Positions 26,369-36,018 of a stretch of 64,000 nucleotides of DNA are shown piece after piece. Where the stretch lies: assembly GCF_018070575.1 (NCBI RefSeq), contig NZ_JAGPXN010000001.1, positions 372,001 through 436,000 on the forward strand. Direction: 5' to 3'. The DNA comes from Micromonospora sp. C31 (lineage in GTDB: Bacteria; Actinomycetota; Actinomycetes; Mycobacteriales; Micromonosporaceae). A model generated the notes under the pieces. The model was not told the origin of the DNA, made no database searches, and saw nothing but the letters and a program-made list of their open reading frames with translations. The position numbers were made by a program, and so were the translations under genes. Numbering within the stretch: position 1 is the first letter of the stretch; each line of letters begins with the position of its first letter.

Positions 26369-27478
26369 TCAGGGTTGGGCGAGCCGGTCGGCGACCGCCG
26401 CCACATGCTCGTCGGACTCGGTCAGCGCCACCCGGACGTGCTGCCGTCCCGCCGGGCCGTAGAAGACGCCCGCGGCCACGAGGATGCCCCGCCGGGCCAG
26501 CCAGTCGACCGTCTCCCAGCAGTCCTCGCCCCGGGTCAGCCAGAGGTAGAGACCGGCCTCGGAGTGCTCGACGGTGAAGCCCGCGCCGGTGAACGCGGCG
26601 TGCAGGGCGTCGCGCCGGACCCGGTAGCGCTCCCGCTGCTCGTCGGCGTGCCGCTCGTCGCGCAGCGCGGCCACCATCGCCGCCTGCACCGGCGCCGGCA
26701 CGATCATCCCGGCGTGCTTGCGGACCTTGAGCAGCTCCGCCACCAGTGCCGGGTCGCCCGCCACGAAGCCCGCCCGGTAGCCGGCCAGGTTGGACCGCTT
26801 GGAGAGCGAGTGCACGGCCAGCACCCCGTCGTACGAGCCGCCGCAGACCTCGGGCGAGAGCACCGAGACGGGCTCGGCGGACCAGCCCAGCGGCAGGTAG
26901 CACTCGTCGCTGGCGACCACCGCGCCGCGCTCCCGGGCCCAGTCGACCACCTTGCGCAGGTGGGCCGCCGGCAGCACCCGACCCGTCGGGTTGCCCGGCG
27001 AGTTGACCCAGACCAGGCGCACGCGGGGGGTGGGGCCGACGGCGGTCAGCGAGTCGGCGCGTACGACGGTGGCGCCGGCGAGCCGGACCCCGTCCTCGTA
27101 GGTCGGGTAGGCGACCGAGGGCACCACGACGACGTCGCCGGGACCGATCCCGAGCAGCGTGGGCAGCCAGGCGACGAGTTCCTTCGAGCCGATCGTGGGC
27201 AGCACGCCGAGGCCGTCGACGCCGGCGCCGCAGGCCCGCGCGACCCAGGCCGCGATCGTCTCGCGCAGCACCGGCGTCCCGGCGGTCAGCGGATAGCCCG
27301 GGGCGTCGGACGCGTCGGCCAGCGCCCGCCGGATCACCTCGGGCACCGGGTCGACCGGCGTACCCATGGAGAGGTTGATCAGGCCCTCAGGATGCGCCGC
27401 GGCCAGCGTGGCCGCGGCGTCCAGGGTGTCCCAGGTGAACTCCGGCAGCCGCGACGAGACCGGCGCGGGCCGGTTCAG
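26369..27478 (-). CDS. dapC: N-succinyldiaminopimelate aminotransferase
   Basis: 369-residue class I/II PLP aminotransferase, DapC, making N-succinyl-LL-diaminopimelate from the keto form with glutamate. Motifs: NLSMGTPVDPVP, GSKELVAWLP, WVNSPGNPTG, SDECYLPLGW, and the PLP lysine in VHSLSKRSNLAGYR. The reading frame has no ATG or GTG upstream of the conserved SSRLPEFTWD; a CTG at 27478 directly overlaps the ferredoxin stop as CTGA, so CTG is the likely start (giving MNRPAPVSSR). The fdx-dapC pair matches Mycobacterium tuberculosis Rv1177-Rv1178. Confidence 0.92.
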   Translation of the reverse strand: MNRPAPVSSRLPEFTWDTLDAAATLAAAHPEGLINLSMGTPVDPVPEVIRRALADASDAPGYPLTAGTPVLRETIAAWVARACGAGVDGLGVLPTIGSKELVAWLPTLLGIGPGDVVVVPSVAYPTYEDGVRLAGATVVRADSLTAVGPTPRVRLVWVNSPGNPTGRVLPAAHLRKVVDWARERGAVVASDECYLPLGWSAEPVSVLSPEVCGGSYDGVLAVHSLSKRSNLAGYRAGFVAGDPALVAELLKVRKHAGMIVPAPVQAAMVAALRDERHADEQRERYRVRRDALHAAFTGAGFTVEHSEAGLYLWLTRGEDCWETVDWLARRGILVAAGVFYGPAGRQHVRVALTESDEHVAAVADRLAQP

Positions 27479-27801
27479 TGGCCCTCGCCGCGCGGCGGCT
27501 GCGCGGCGACGAAGGTCGCATCCTTCTCCACCTTGCCGATCTTCGAGGCGCCGCCGGGCGAGCCCAGCTCCTCGAAGAACTCGTAGTTGGCGCCGGTGTA
27601 GTCCTTCCACTGCTCGGGGACGTCGTCCTCGTAGAAGATCGCCTCGACCGGGCAGACCGGCTCACAGGCACCACAGTCGACGCACTCGTCGGGGTGGATG
27701 TAGAGCATCCGGTTGCCCTCGTAAATGCAGTCGACCGGGCATTCCTCGATGCAGGCCTTGTCGAGCACATCCACGCACGGCTCGGCGATGATGTAGGTCA
27801 C
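27475..27801 (-). CDS. fdxA: Seven-iron ferredoxin
   Basis: 108-residue ferredoxin with a 3Fe-4S/4Fe-4S cysteine pattern: CVDVLDKACIEECPVDC near the N-terminus and CVDCGACEPVCP following. The tail is the acidic helical extension usual in actinobacteria. AGGAGAAG lies six bases before the GTG (27801), excluding the upstream arginine-rich extension. It probably donates electrons to redox enzymes; no partner is encoded nearby. Confidence 0.95.
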   Translation of the reverse strand: MTYIIAEPCVDVLDKACIEECPVDCIYEGNRMLYIHPDECVDCGACEPVCPVEAIFYEDDVPEQWKDYTGANYEFFEELGSPGGASKIGKVEKDATFVAAQPPRGEGH

Positions 27802-27880
27802 CGGTCTTCTCCTCCGCAAGACACGCCGCGATCACCCGCGACGGTAAGAGCCTAGTATCTCGCCGGGGAGGGGGTCGATC

Positions 27881-28843
27881 GTGCTCCGACAGCAGGATGT
27901 GGGACACCGGATCGTGGTTCGCCGGATCGTGGGGATTCGCGAAGGTCGGCCGCTCTTCTCGGACGCCCTCGGCGAGCTGGTCGAGCTGAGCGAGACCGAC
28001 CTCACGCTCGCCACCGCGCAGGGCCGGCTCCGGGTGCCGTTGGCCGAGGTGCACCGGGCCAAGCGGGTGCCGCCGGCCCGCCGGCCCACCGCCGCGGCGG
28101 TGCTCGAGCTGGAGCTGGCCGCCGACGAGGCCTGGCCCGCCGCCGTACGGGGGCGGCTCGGCGACTGGCGGCTGCGCTCCGCCGACGGCTGGACGGGCCG
28201 GGCCAACTCGGCGCTGCCCGTCGGCGACCCGGACCGGCCCCTGCCCGCCGCCCTCGACGCGGTGGAGCGCTGGTACGCCGACCTCGGCCAGCCGCCGATG
28301 GTCAACACCCCGCTGCCGCTCGCCGCCCCGGTCGGCGCGGAACTGGACGCCCGCGGCTGGGGCGGCCGGCCGCCCGTGCTCGTGCAGACCGTGCCGCTGG
28401 CGGGGCTGCCGCCGGCCGGGCCGGAACGCGCCGCGGCGCCGCCGGTCACGCTGGCCACCGGGCCGTCGGACGACTGGCTCGCCGTCGCCGCCGGTCGCAA
28501 GGGCGGCCTGCCGGACGCCGCCCGGCACGTGCTCACCGCCGTGGACCAGGTCCGCTTCGCCCACGTGTACGCCGACGGCGCGCTGCTCGCCGTCGGCCGG
28601 GGCACGGTCACCGGGCAGGGCCGACGCTGGCTCGGGCTCAGCCTGATCGAGGTGCTGCCCGAGGCGAGGCGGCAGGGACTGGGCAGCCGGATCATCCGCG
28701 CGCTCGCCGACTGGGGCGCCGCGACCGGCGCCTCGCACGCCTTCCTCCAGGTCGAGCAGCGCAACACGCCGGCCGTGGGCCTCTACCGCACGGTGGGCTT
28801 CACCACCCACCACACGTACCTCACCCGCACCCCACCGGCCTGA
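27881..28843 (+). CDS. GNAT N-acetyltransferase (cg3035/Rv0428c type)
   Basis: 320-residue two-part protein. The first 60 residues look like a small SH3-like barrel (RPLFSDALGELVELSETDLTL); the C-terminal 120 residues are a GNAT fold with the acetyl-CoA motif VLPEARRQGLGSRIIRALADWG and the closing VEQRNTPAVGLYRTVGF. It resembles the Rv0428c/cg3035 family. The acceptor is unknown. The GTG at 27881 has GGGGG upstream. It is divergent from the ferredoxin gene. Confidence 0.88.
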   Translation: MLRQQDVGHRIVVRRIVGIREGRPLFSDALGELVELSETDLTLATAQGRLRVPLAEVHRAKRVPPARRPTAAAVLELELAADEAWPAAVRGRLGDWRLRSADGWTGRANSALPVGDPDRPLPAALDAVERWYADLGQPPMVNTPLPLAAPVGAELDARGWGGRPPVLVQTVPLAGLPPAGPERAAAPPVTLATGPSDDWLAVAAGRKGGLPDAARHVLTAVDQVRFAHVYADGALLAVGRGTVTGQGRRWLGLSLIEVLPEARRQGLGSRIIRALADWGAATGASHAFLQVEQRNTPAVGLYRTVGFTTHHTYLTRTPPA

Positions 28844-28867
28844 CCCGTCCGGCCACGGCGGGGCGGG

Positions 28868-29332
28868 TCAGCGGCGCACGACGCGGCGGGGCTTGGTGGC
28901 CCGGAGTTCGGCGTACCGCTTGAGCGACTGCGAGCGGTGGTCCAGGCCGAGCGCCGTGAGCAGCAGGTAGCCGAGCAGCACGCCCACGCCGGCCGCCGCG
29001 AGGTAGAGCCAGATCTGGGCGAAGAAGGTGCCCGCGCCCCCGCCGAACGGGTTGTCGCCGATCAGCAGCGGCCCCACCAGCACCGTCAGCAGCAGCGCGA
29101 CCCCGACCGCGGCGGCCACGTCGGCCCCCCAGGCGGCCACGGGCCGGCGCCTGCCCCAGACGAAGGCGACCGCCGCCAGGACCAGCCCGATCACCACGAA
29201 CATCCCCAGCGACACCCGGTCGGCGGCCGTGTCGTCGCCGTCGAAGCCGAACCGGGTGACCAGCCGGGCGACCACGTTGACCGCGAACAGCGCGACCGCG
29301 AGGACCCCGGTCACGCGCCACCGCTCACTCAT
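28868..29332 (-). CDS. Four-helix membrane protein of unknown function
   Basis: 154 residues with four hydrophobic segments (beginning VTGVLAVALFAVNVVARLV, VSLGMFVVIGLVLAAVAFV, VAAAVGVALLLTVLVGPLL and IWLYLAAAGVGVLLGYLLL) and a basic cytoplasmic tail ATKPRRVVRR. I recognise no domain. It lies downstream of the mshB transcript on the same strand. Confidence 0.75.
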   Translation of the reverse strand: MSERWRVTGVLAVALFAVNVVARLVTRFGFDGDDTAADRVSLGMFVVIGLVLAAVAFVWGRRRPVAAWGADVAAAVGVALLLTVLVGPLLIGDNPFGGGAGTFFAQIWLYLAAAGVGVLLGYLLLTALGLDHRSQSLKRYAELRATKPRRVVRR

Positions 29333-29409
29333 CGCACGCCTCCCGCCGTACCGCCCGCCGGGCGGCGGGCTTCCTGGCAGGAATTTCTACCACCGGAACC
29401 GGTGCGGCG

Positions 29410-29868
29410 TCAGTCCTCCGACCGGACCGACGGCGGCGCCAGGATCTGCCGGAAACCCATCACCGCGAAGGTCATCGCGCCGGCCACGATCATCGCCAGA
29501 CCAACCCAGTTGTCGCCGGTCACGAGCAGGTCCCCCTCGGCGGTGCGGACCGCCGCGACCGCCATCAGCACGAACCAGGGCGTCGCGGGCAGCGCCACCG
29601 CCCACCGGCGGCCGACGGCCTCGTGCGCGAACCAGCTCAGCGCGATGTTCGCGCCGATCGCGACGAACACCGAGACGCCGATCAGCTGGCCGCCGACCCG
29701 GAGCGTCGCCAGCAGCAGCTCCAGCACCGCGGTGAGCGTCCCACCGAGGACGGCGACCAGCCCGCCGGCCACCCGCAGGGCGAGGTCGAGCAGCCGCCGG
29801 GACCGCCCGGACGGCGGCGGGGCGGTCTCCTCCGGGGCGGCCGACATCGATGCGACGGGCAGGGTCAC
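29410..29868 (-). CDS. Membrane protein of unknown function downstream of mshB
   Basis: 152-residue membrane protein with about four hydrophobic segments after a proline-rich N-terminus. The GTG at 29868 forms GTGA with the mshB stop, so it is translationally coupled to mshB. A conserved membrane protein in this position is also seen in mycobacteria (Rv1171, next to mshB Rv1170). No function is known. Confidence 0.8.
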   Translation of the reverse strand: MTLPVASMSAAPEETAPPPSGRSRRLLDLALRVAGGLVAVLGGTLTAVLELLLATLRVGGQLIGVSVFVAIGANIALSWFAHEAVGRRWAVALPATPWFVLMAVAAVRTAEGDLLVTGDNWVGLAMIVAGAMTFAVMGFRQILAPPSVRSED

Positions 29869-30782
29869 CGAAGACCGGCCGCCGCGACCGGGGACCGGTC
29901 CGGGCCGTCGGCGACGTCGAGCCCGGCGAAGAGGTCGTCCTCCCAGCCGTACGGGCCGCTGCCCGGCCCCTTCTCCCCCACCGCGAGGCTGTAGTACTCC
30001 ATGCCCATGAACTCGCCGCCGGAGCTGCCGGCGATGGTGTAGAGCCAGGAGTCGTCGGGAATCTGCGTGGCGTGCGCCCGCATCGCCGCCTCCTTGGCGG
30101 CGTGCTGCTCGGTGGCGTCGATCCGGGCGGCGATCTGCGCGTCGGGCGTGCCGAAGGGCAGTTCCGAGATGTCCTCGATACCGGCGAAGGGATTGTCCGC
30201 CGACTCGACGAACTGGCCCATCCCCGCCTCCAGCACGCTGAGCGGCATCGCCGTCCAGTAGACCTTCGCCGGGGCGAATCCCTCCGCGCCGGCCAGCTCG
30301 TACGCGCGCATCGCCACCCGGTGCGCCTGGATGTGGTCCGGGTGCCCGTAGAAGCCGTTGTCGTCGTAGGTGACCATGACCTGCGGGCGTACCTCCCGCA
30401 TGATCTCCACCAGGTGCCCGGCGGCCTCGTCGAGGTCGGCCTGCCAGAAGGCCCGGGGATGCTCGTTGGTGGCGAGACCCATCATGCCGGAGTCGCGGTA
30501 GCGGCCGGCGCCGCCGAGGAAGCGGTGGTCGGTGACGCCGAGCGCGGCGCAGGCGGCGTTCAGCTCGGCGATCCGCCAGCCGCCGAGCTGGTCGGCCTCG
30601 GCCGCGGCCAGCTGGGTCAGCGCCGGCACGTGGATCTCACCCTCCTCGCCGAGGGTGCACGTCACCAGGGTGACGTGGGCGCCGGCGGCGACGTAGTGCG
30701 CCATCGTGGAGCCGGTGCCGATGGACTCGTCGTCGGGGTGCGCGTGGACCAGCAGGAGGCGGCGGTCAGGCAACGTCGTCAC
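29865..30782 (-). CDS. mshB: N-acetyl-1-D-myo-inositol-2-amino-2-deoxy-alpha-D-glucopyranoside deacetylase
   Basis: 305-residue MshB, zinc deacetylase of mycothiol synthesis, which removes acetate from GlcNAc-Ins. It shows the LmbE-like motifs HAHPDDE (residues 13-19) and [11 protein letters not shown], the three metal ligands being the two histidines and aspartate. The GTG at 30782 is the best start; another GTG lies at 30791. The ORF continues far upstream only as noise antisense to the S9 peptidase. Mycothiol is the main thiol of actinomycetes, which supports the taxonomic call. Confidence 0.95.
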   Translation of the reverse strand: MTTLPDRRLLLVHAHPDDESIGTGSTMAHYVAAGAHVTLVTCTLGEEGEIHVPALTQLAAAEADQLGGWRIAELNAACAALGVTDHRFLGGAGRYRDSGMMGLATNEHPRAFWQADLDEAAGHLVEIMREVRPQVMVTYDDNGFYGHPDHIQAHRVAMRAYELAGAEGFAPAKVYWTAMPLSVLEAGMGQFVESADNPFAGIEDISELPFGTPDAQIAARIDATEQHAAKEAAMRAHATQIPDDSWLYTIAGSSGGEFMGMEYYSLAVGEKGPGSGPYGWEDDLFAGLDVADGPDRSPVAAAGLR

Positions 30783-30865
30783 GCCGGTCACTCTATCCGG
30801 CGGTTCTCCTCCGCCGGCCCTGACGCGTCCACGCAGGTCGGCCACATCACCCCCGGTCACCGCTC

Positions 30866-30871
30866 TACGAT
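30866..30871 (+). promoter_or_regulatory. -10 box of a likely leaderless promoter
   Basis: TACGAT lies seven bases before the GTG of the S9 peptidase, where transcription would begin on or beside the start codon. There is no ribosome binding site. Leaderless mRNAs are common in actinobacteria. No clear -35 box is seen. Confidence 0.5.
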
Positions 30872-30878
30872 CTGGACT

Positions 30879-33023
30879 GTGGACTTTCCGGAGCTGGCCG
30901 CCCGCACCCGCCGGTTCAGCCGCGGAGCGCCGCGGGCGGTCGTCGTGGCCGATGACGGCGCCCGGGTGGTCTTCCTGCGCTCGGCCGGCCCGGAGGACCC
31001 GGCGGACGCGCTCTGGCAGCTCGACGTCGCGAGCGGCGAGGAGCGGCTGGTCGCCGATCCGGCGACGCTGCTCGGGGCCGACGCCGATCCCGACGCGCTG
31101 AGCCCGGGCGAGCGCGCGCTGCGCGAGCGGCTGCGGCTGAGCGCCTCCGGCATCGGCTCCTACGCGCTGGACGGCGCCGGGCGGGTGGCGGTCTTCGCGC
31201 TGGCCGGGCGGCTCTTCCGGGCCGACCTGGTGCACGGCGACGTGATCGAGGTGGCCACCGTCGGGCCGGTGCTCGACCCCCGGCCCGACCCCACCGGGCA
31301 GCGCCTGGCGTACGTCACCGACGCCGCCGAGGGGGTCCGCCGGGGGCAGCTGCGGGTGGTCGAGCACGACGGTACGGACACCCTGCTGGCCGGCGAGGAC
31401 TCCGGGGTGACCTGGGGGCTGGCCGAGCACATCGCGGCCGAGGAGTTCCACCGCTTCCGCGGCTACTGGTGGGCGCCGGACGGTCGTTCGGTGCTGGCCG
31501 CCCGGGTGGACGAGTCCCGGGTCGAACGCTGGCACCTGCACGACCCGGCCGACCCGGCGAGCCCGCCGACCACGGTCGCGTACCCCCGGGCGGGCAGCGC
31601 GAACGCCGAGGTCAGCCTGCACCTGCTGGACCTCGACGACGGCTGGGTCGACGTGCACTGGGACCGGGAGACCTACCCGTACCTGACCGGCGTGCACTGG
31701 GCCGAGGGTGGGCCGCTGATCACCGTGCTGCGCCGTTCCCAGCAGCACGGCCTGGTGCTGGCGATCGACCCGCGTACCGGCGAGACCCAGGTGCACGCCG
31801 AGCTGGCCGACCCGCGCTGGGTGGAGCCGATCCCCGGCACCCCGGCCCACCTGCCGGACGGCCGGGTGCTGGTGGGCGGCGAACTCGCCCACGACGGGTA
31901 CGACGCCCGCTGCCTGTTCGCCGACGGCACCCTGCTCACCCCGCCGTCGCTCTACGTGCGGCGGGTGGTGGGGCGGCTGCCCGGCGGCAACGGCCCGGCC
32001 GACCTGCTGGTGGAGGCGAGCGACGGGGAGCCCAGCGAGCGGCACCTGTTCCGGGTGCGCACCACCATCGGCGGCGGAGTGGACGCACGCCGGATCACCA
32101 CCGACCCGGGCTGGCACACCGCCGTCGTGGGCGGGGACGTGCTGGTGGTGGGGAGCGCCTCGCTCGACCATCCGGGCACCCGCTGGACGGTGCGGCGGGG
32201 CGAGCGGGAGGTGGCCGTGCTGCGCTCGCTCGCCGCCACCCCGCCGTACGCGCCGCTGCCGTTGCTGGAGCGGGTCACCGACCGGCGGCTGCCGACGGCC
32301 GTGCTCTATCCCGACAACCACGTCAGCGGGCGGCGGCTGCCGGTGCTGCTGGACGTCTACGGCGGGCCGGGGCACCAGGAGGTGCTGGCGGCCCGCGCGG
32401 CGTGGCTGGAGCGGCAGTGGTGGGCCGACGCCGGCTTCGCGGTGGTCACCATCGACAACCGCGGTACGCCGGGCGTGGCCCCCTCCTTCGAGAAGGCGAT
32501 CCACCGGCGGGTGGCCGACGTCGTCCTGCTCGACCAGGTGGACGCGCTGACCGCGTTGGCCGGCAAGCACCCCGACCTCGACCTGGAGCGGGTGGCGGTG
32601 CGGGGCTGGTCGTTCGGCGGCTGGCTGGCCGGCCTGGCGGTGCTGCGGCACCCGGAGCTGTTCCGGTGCGGCATCGTCGGGGCGCCGGTCACCGACTGGG
32701 CGCTGTACGACACCGCCTACACGGAGCGCTACCTGGGCATGCCGGACGACGGCACGGACATCTACGCGCACCACTCGCTGGTGGAGCTGGCCGGCGAGCC
32801 GGTGCAGCGGCCGGAGGAGGCCCGGCCGCTGCTGCTGGTGCACGGCCTGGTCGACGACAACGTGGTGGCCGCGCACACGCTGCGGCTGTCCGCGGCGCTG
32901 CTGGCGACCGGCCGGCCGCACTCCGTGCTCCCGCTGACCGGTGCCACCCACATGGCCGCCGGTGGCACCGCCGAGCGCCTGCTCAGGCTCGAACTCGACT
33001 TCGTCCGCCGGCACCTGGTGTAA
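30879..33023 (+). CDS. S9-family prolyl oligopeptidase/dipeptidyl aminopeptidase
   Basis: 714-residue S9B (DPP-IV-like) serine peptidase without a signal peptide. An N-terminal beta-propeller contains the DPP-IV hallmark [17 protein letters not shown] (Glu-Glu amino-terminus anchor); the hydrolase domain has Ser in [10 protein letters not shown] (about 577), Asp in [10 protein letters not shown] (about 656) and His in GATHMA (about 690). It likely removes dipeptides from short peptides in the cytoplasm, which fits the adjacent peptide importer. GTG 30879 is used with no ribosome site. The TAA stop is part of a palindromic repeat. Confidence 0.92.
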   Translation: MDFPELAARTRRFSRGAPRAVVVADDGARVVFLRSAGPEDPADALWQLDVASGEERLVADPATLLGADADPDALSPGERALRERLRLSASGIGSYALDGAGRVAVFALAGRLFRADLVHGDVIEVATVGPVLDPRPDPTGQRLAYVTDAAEGVRRGQLRVVEHDGTDTLLAGEDSGVTWGLAEHIAAEEFHRFRGYWWAPDGRSVLAARVDESRVERWHLHDPADPASPPTTVAYPRAGSANAEVSLHLLDLDDGWVDVHWDRETYPYLTGVHWAEGGPLITVLRRSQQHGLVLAIDPRTGETQVHAELADPRWVEPIPGTPAHLPDGRVLVGGELAHDGYDARCLFADGTLLTPPSLYVRRVVGRLPGGNGPADLLVEASDGEPSERHLFRVRTTIGGGVDARRITTDPGWHTAVVGGDVLVVGSASLDHPGTRWTVRRGEREVAVLRSLAATPPYAPLPLLERVTDRRLPTAVLYPDNHVSGRRLPVLLDVYGGPGHQEVLAARAAWLERQWWADAGFAVVTIDNRGTPGVAPSFEKAIHRRVADVVLLDQVDALTALAGKHPDLDLERVAVRGWSFGGWLAGLAVLRHPELFRCGIVGAPVTDWALYDTAYTERYLGMPDDGTDIYAHHSLVELAGEPVQRPEEARPLLLVHGLVDDNVVAAHTLRLSAALLATGRPHSVLPLTGATHMAAGGTAERLLRLELDFVRRHLV

Positions 33024-33072
33024 GGAAGGGCCCCTTGTTAACGCATTGCGTTAACAAGGGGCCCTTCCTTAC
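33020..33072. repeat. 53-bp perfect palindromic repeat overlapping a stop codon
   Basis: Perfect inverted repeat with 25-base arms (left arm begins GTAAGGAAGGGCCCCTTG) and a three-base loop. The TAA stop of the S9 peptidase (33021-33023) lies inside the left arm. It could end transcription from both sides. From memory, near-identical elements are common between genes of Micromonospora species; copy number cannot be checked here. Confidence 0.85.
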
Positions 33073-33084
33073 ACACCGACACGG

Positions 33085-33120
33085 CGGCCCCCGGCCGACG
33101 ACGTTGTCGACCGGGGGCCG
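33085..33120. terminator. Hairpin terminator downstream of the peptide-binding protein gene
   Basis: Arms CGGCCCCCGG and CCGGGGGCCG extended by CGAC/GTCG across one mismatch, loop GACGTT. It lies 12 bases from the palindromic repeat and 47 bases from the stop of the substrate-binding gene, so it is likely the terminator for the ABC importer transcript. Confidence 0.7.
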
Positions 33121-33166
33121 GTCCGTGCGTGTCACCGCTGGGGGTGTCAGCGCGGCACGGGCGGCG

Positions 33167-34912
33167 TCACTGCTTGACGTAGGCGTCCACGAAGCTCGGC
33201 CAGCCGAAGATGCTGCCGATGAAGACGCCGCCGGCCTTCTCGCCGTGCGCCAGGGAGACCACCTCGACGTAGAGCGGCACCGCCGGCGCCGTCTCCTTCA
33301 TGAGCCGCTCGTCGATCTTGCTCCACTCGTCGGCCTGCTTGGCCGGGTCGAGGGCGAGGATCCGGTCGAACTCCGCGTTGAGCGCCTCGTTGTTGAGCTG
33401 GGAGGTGTTGCTGTTGCCCTCGGCCTTGATGCCACGGCCGTCGAAGAGCACCGGCAGGATCGACGCGCCGCTGGGCCAGTCGGCCGCCCACGAGTCGACC
33501 CAGAGGTCGTACGGGTTGTCCTTCTTCTTCACCGTGTCGAGGTAGCCGTCCTCGGGGATCGTCTTGATCGTGACGGTGAGGCCGGCCTTCTCCAGGGCGT
33601 TCTTGATCTGGGTGGCCCGCTCCTGGGAGCTGGTCACGTCGGAGGTGAGCAGCACCAGGTTCTGCGTCTTGCCGGCGAGCAGCTCCTTGGCCTTCTCCGG
33701 GTTGCCGCTGTCGCCGGCCGGGTACGCGTCGAACTGCTTGTAGCCCAGCGTGGTGGGCGGCAGCAGCGTGGTCATCGGCACGGCGCCGTAGGGACCGCCG
33801 AGGTTCTTGGTGATGCTGGTGCGGTCGATCGCGTGGTTGATCGCCTGGCGCACCGACAGGTCGGTGACCCGGGCGGTGTTGATGGTCAGCCGGTACGCGT
33901 TCGGCGTGGCCGCGACGATCATCCGCTCCTTGAGCTTGGGGTCGCCGGTGACCTTGGCGATCAGCTCCGAGGGAACACCGCCGGTGGCGACCGCCGCGGC
34001 GTCGTTGCCGGTGCCGGCGAGCACCCGGTTGGTCTGGGCGGCCTGGTCCGCGCCCAGCGACCAGACGAACCTGTCCGGGTACTGGTGGCGCACGGCGTCG
34101 GTGGCCGGGTCCCAGTGCTCGTTGCGCTCGAGCACGATCTCGACGCCCGGGGTGTGCTTGGTGAACTTGTACGGGCCCGACGAGAACGGCTGGTTGTCCA
34201 GGTTGACGCCGGTGTCCTTGTCGGCCGGCAGCGGCGCGGTGGCCGGCAGCGACACCGCGAACGGCAGGTCGCAGCGGGGCTTGTTGAACTCGAAGCGCAG
34301 CGTCTTCTCGTCCGGCGTGGTCAGCCCGGGCGGCAGCGAGGTCTTGTTGGCCTTGAAGTCCCACTTGGTGTCGTACTGCGGGCTGTCGACCAGCCACTCC
34401 TGCAGGTAGGTCGGGCCGCCGGTGAGGTCCGGGTCGAAGGACCGGGCGATGCCGTACGCGATCTCCTTGCTGGTGATCGGCCGGCCGTCCTCGAACTTCA
34501 CCCCCTGCTTGACCTTGAACTCCCAGACCTTGCAGTCGTTGTTGACGTTGGTGCCGGGGGTCTCGGCGAGGTCGCCGACCAGGGTGACGTTGCCCTTGCC
34601 GTCGTCCTTGAACGTGGTGAGGAAGCGGGCGTAGAGCTGGCTTCCCATCAGGCCGGCGAACGAGTAGATCCGCTGCGGGTCCATGTGGGAGATCTTGTTC
34701 TCCCGCAGGATGTAGAACGTGCCACCCTTGGCCGCGCCGGGCACCTCCGGCGCGGGGCCGAGGGAGTCCTTGGGGTCGGTCGCGATGGCGCCGGTGCGCG
34801 GCTTGGTGGTGTCCACCCCGCCGGTGTCGTCACCGGTGTTCTCGCTGCACGCACCGAGGGAAACCATCAGTGCGATCGCACCGCCCAGGGCGGTGACGCG
34901 TCTTGCTCGCAT
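33167..34912 (-). CDS. Peptide ABC transporter substrate-binding lipoprotein (SBP family 5)
   Basis: 581-residue family-5 solute-binding lipoprotein. Signal peptide with lipobox LGAC (MVSLGACSEN); mature part with the family 5 signature region KVWEFKVKQGVKFEDGRPIT and EIAYGIARSFDP. It captures oligopeptides or similar ligands outside the membrane. ATG 34912 has GGAGGAG five bases upstream, so it is preferred over GTG 34918. It is the last gene of the importer locus, separated from the permease by 107 bases that contain an imperfect hairpin near 34940-34965, so it may be expressed separately at a higher level. Confidence 0.94.
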   Translation of the reverse strand: MRARRVTALGGAIALMVSLGACSENTGDDTGGVDTTKPRTGAIATDPKDSLGPAPEVPGAAKGGTFYILRENKISHMDPQRIYSFAGLMGSQLYARFLTTFKDDGKGNVTLVGDLAETPGTNVNNDCKVWEFKVKQGVKFEDGRPITSKEIAYGIARSFDPDLTGGPTYLQEWLVDSPQYDTKWDFKANKTSLPPGLTTPDEKTLRFEFNKPRCDLPFAVSLPATAPLPADKDTGVNLDNQPFSSGPYKFTKHTPGVEIVLERNEHWDPATDAVRHQYPDRFVWSLGADQAAQTNRVLAGTGNDAAAVATGGVPSELIAKVTGDPKLKERMIVAATPNAYRLTINTARVTDLSVRQAINHAIDRTSITKNLGGPYGAVPMTTLLPPTTLGYKQFDAYPAGDSGNPEKAKELLAGKTQNLVLLTSDVTSSQERATQIKNALEKAGLTVTIKTIPEDGYLDTVKKKDNPYDLWVDSWAADWPSGASILPVLFDGRGIKAEGNSNTSQLNNEALNAEFDRILALDPAKQADEWSKIDERLMKETAPAVPLYVEVVSLAHGEKAGGVFIGSIFGWPSFVDAYVKQ

Positions 34913-35019
34913 ACTCACTCCTCCGGATCGCCGATGAAGGAAAGCTTCGCTCAGCCTTCAATGACGGTAAATTTCGAGCAGATAACGGGGCTACAACGAT
35001 CGGCCCCGGCACACCGCGG

Positions 35020-36006
35020 TCAGCCGAGGCGCACCCGTGGGTCGATGAACGCGTAGAGCAGGTCGACGACCATGTTGGCGACGACCACGAACAGCGCGGC
35101 GATCAGCACGGTCGCCATGATGGTCGGCAGGTCCCCCTGGCGGACCGCCTCCACCGCCGTACGCCCCAGCCCCTGGATGCCGAAGGTGGTCTCCGTGATC
35201 ACCGTGCCGCCGAGCGCCGTGCCCACGTCGAGACCGGCGATGGTGACGATCGGCGTGATCGCCGCGCGCAGCGCGTGCTTGCCGTACACCTGCCGCTTCG
35301 GCATGCCCTTGGCCCGGGCGGTGCGCACGTAGTCCTCGGAGAGCGTCTCCAGCATCTGGGCCCGGGACAGCCGGGCGTAGATCGCGGAGAAGAGCAGTGC
35401 CAGGGTCACCCAGGCCAGCACCAGCCCCCGCGCCCACTCCACGGGATCCTCGAACAGCGACGTGTAGCGCGGCGTGGGCAGGATCTTCAGGGTGTAGACG
35501 AAGATCAGCAGCAGGACCGCGCCGACGAAGTAGAGCTGGAGCGAGGCGAAGGTCAGGGTGAGGCCGATCGAGATGCGGTCCAGCAGCGAACCGCGCCGCA
35601 GTGCCGAGATCATGCCGAGCCCGACCCCGATGGCGAGCCACAGCACCGCCGCGGGCAGGACGATGCTCAACGTCACCGGCAGCACCCGGGCGAAGGTGTC
35701 GGTGACCGCCTCGCTGTTGACGTACGAGTAGCCGAGGCAGGGCGCCGCGCACTCGCCGCCCTGCGCGCTGCCCAGGTCGCGGCCGACGAAGATGCCCTTC
35801 ATGTAGTCGGCGTACTGCTGCACCTTCGGCTCGTTGAGGCCCAGCTCCGTACGCACCCGCTCCAGGCGCTCGGCGTTGCAGTTCTTGGGGCACATGCCGG
35901 TCACCGGGTCGGCGGGCAGCGCGAAGAACAGCAGGAAGCTGACCACACTGACCGCGAACAGCACCGAGATCGCCAGCATCACCCGCTTCAGCAGGAAGCG
36001 CACCAT
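35020..36006 (-). CDS. dppB: Peptide ABC transporter permease (DppB-like)
   Basis: 328-residue permease with six predicted helices and the EAA loop (EDYVRTARAKGMPKRQVYGKHALRAA). It forms the channel with the DppC-like partner. The first outer loop is unusual in carrying four cysteines in CPKNC and CAAPC, which could form disulfides. The stop of the DppC-like gene lies 12 bases upstream, so they are one operon. Substrate specificity cannot be read. Confidence 0.92.
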   Translation of the reverse strand: MVRFLLKRVMLAISVLFAVSVVSFLLFFALPADPVTGMCPKNCNAERLERVRTELGLNEPKVQQYADYMKGIFVGRDLGSAQGGECAAPCLGYSYVNSEAVTDTFARVLPVTLSIVLPAAVLWLAIGVGLGMISALRRGSLLDRISIGLTLTFASLQLYFVGAVLLLIFVYTLKILPTPRYTSLFEDPVEWARGLVLAWVTLALLFSAIYARLSRAQMLETLSEDYVRTARAKGMPKRQVYGKHALRAAITPIVTIAGLDVGTALGGTVITETTFGIQGLGRTAVEAVRQGDLPTIMATVLIAALFVVVANMVVDLLYAFIDPRVRLG

Positions 36007-36018
36007 GTGCAGTACCCC

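Noticed and set aside
29865..33014. mshB frame open for 1049 codons
   Set aside because: Only the part from 30782 has MshB motifs; the rest is antisense to the S9 peptidase.
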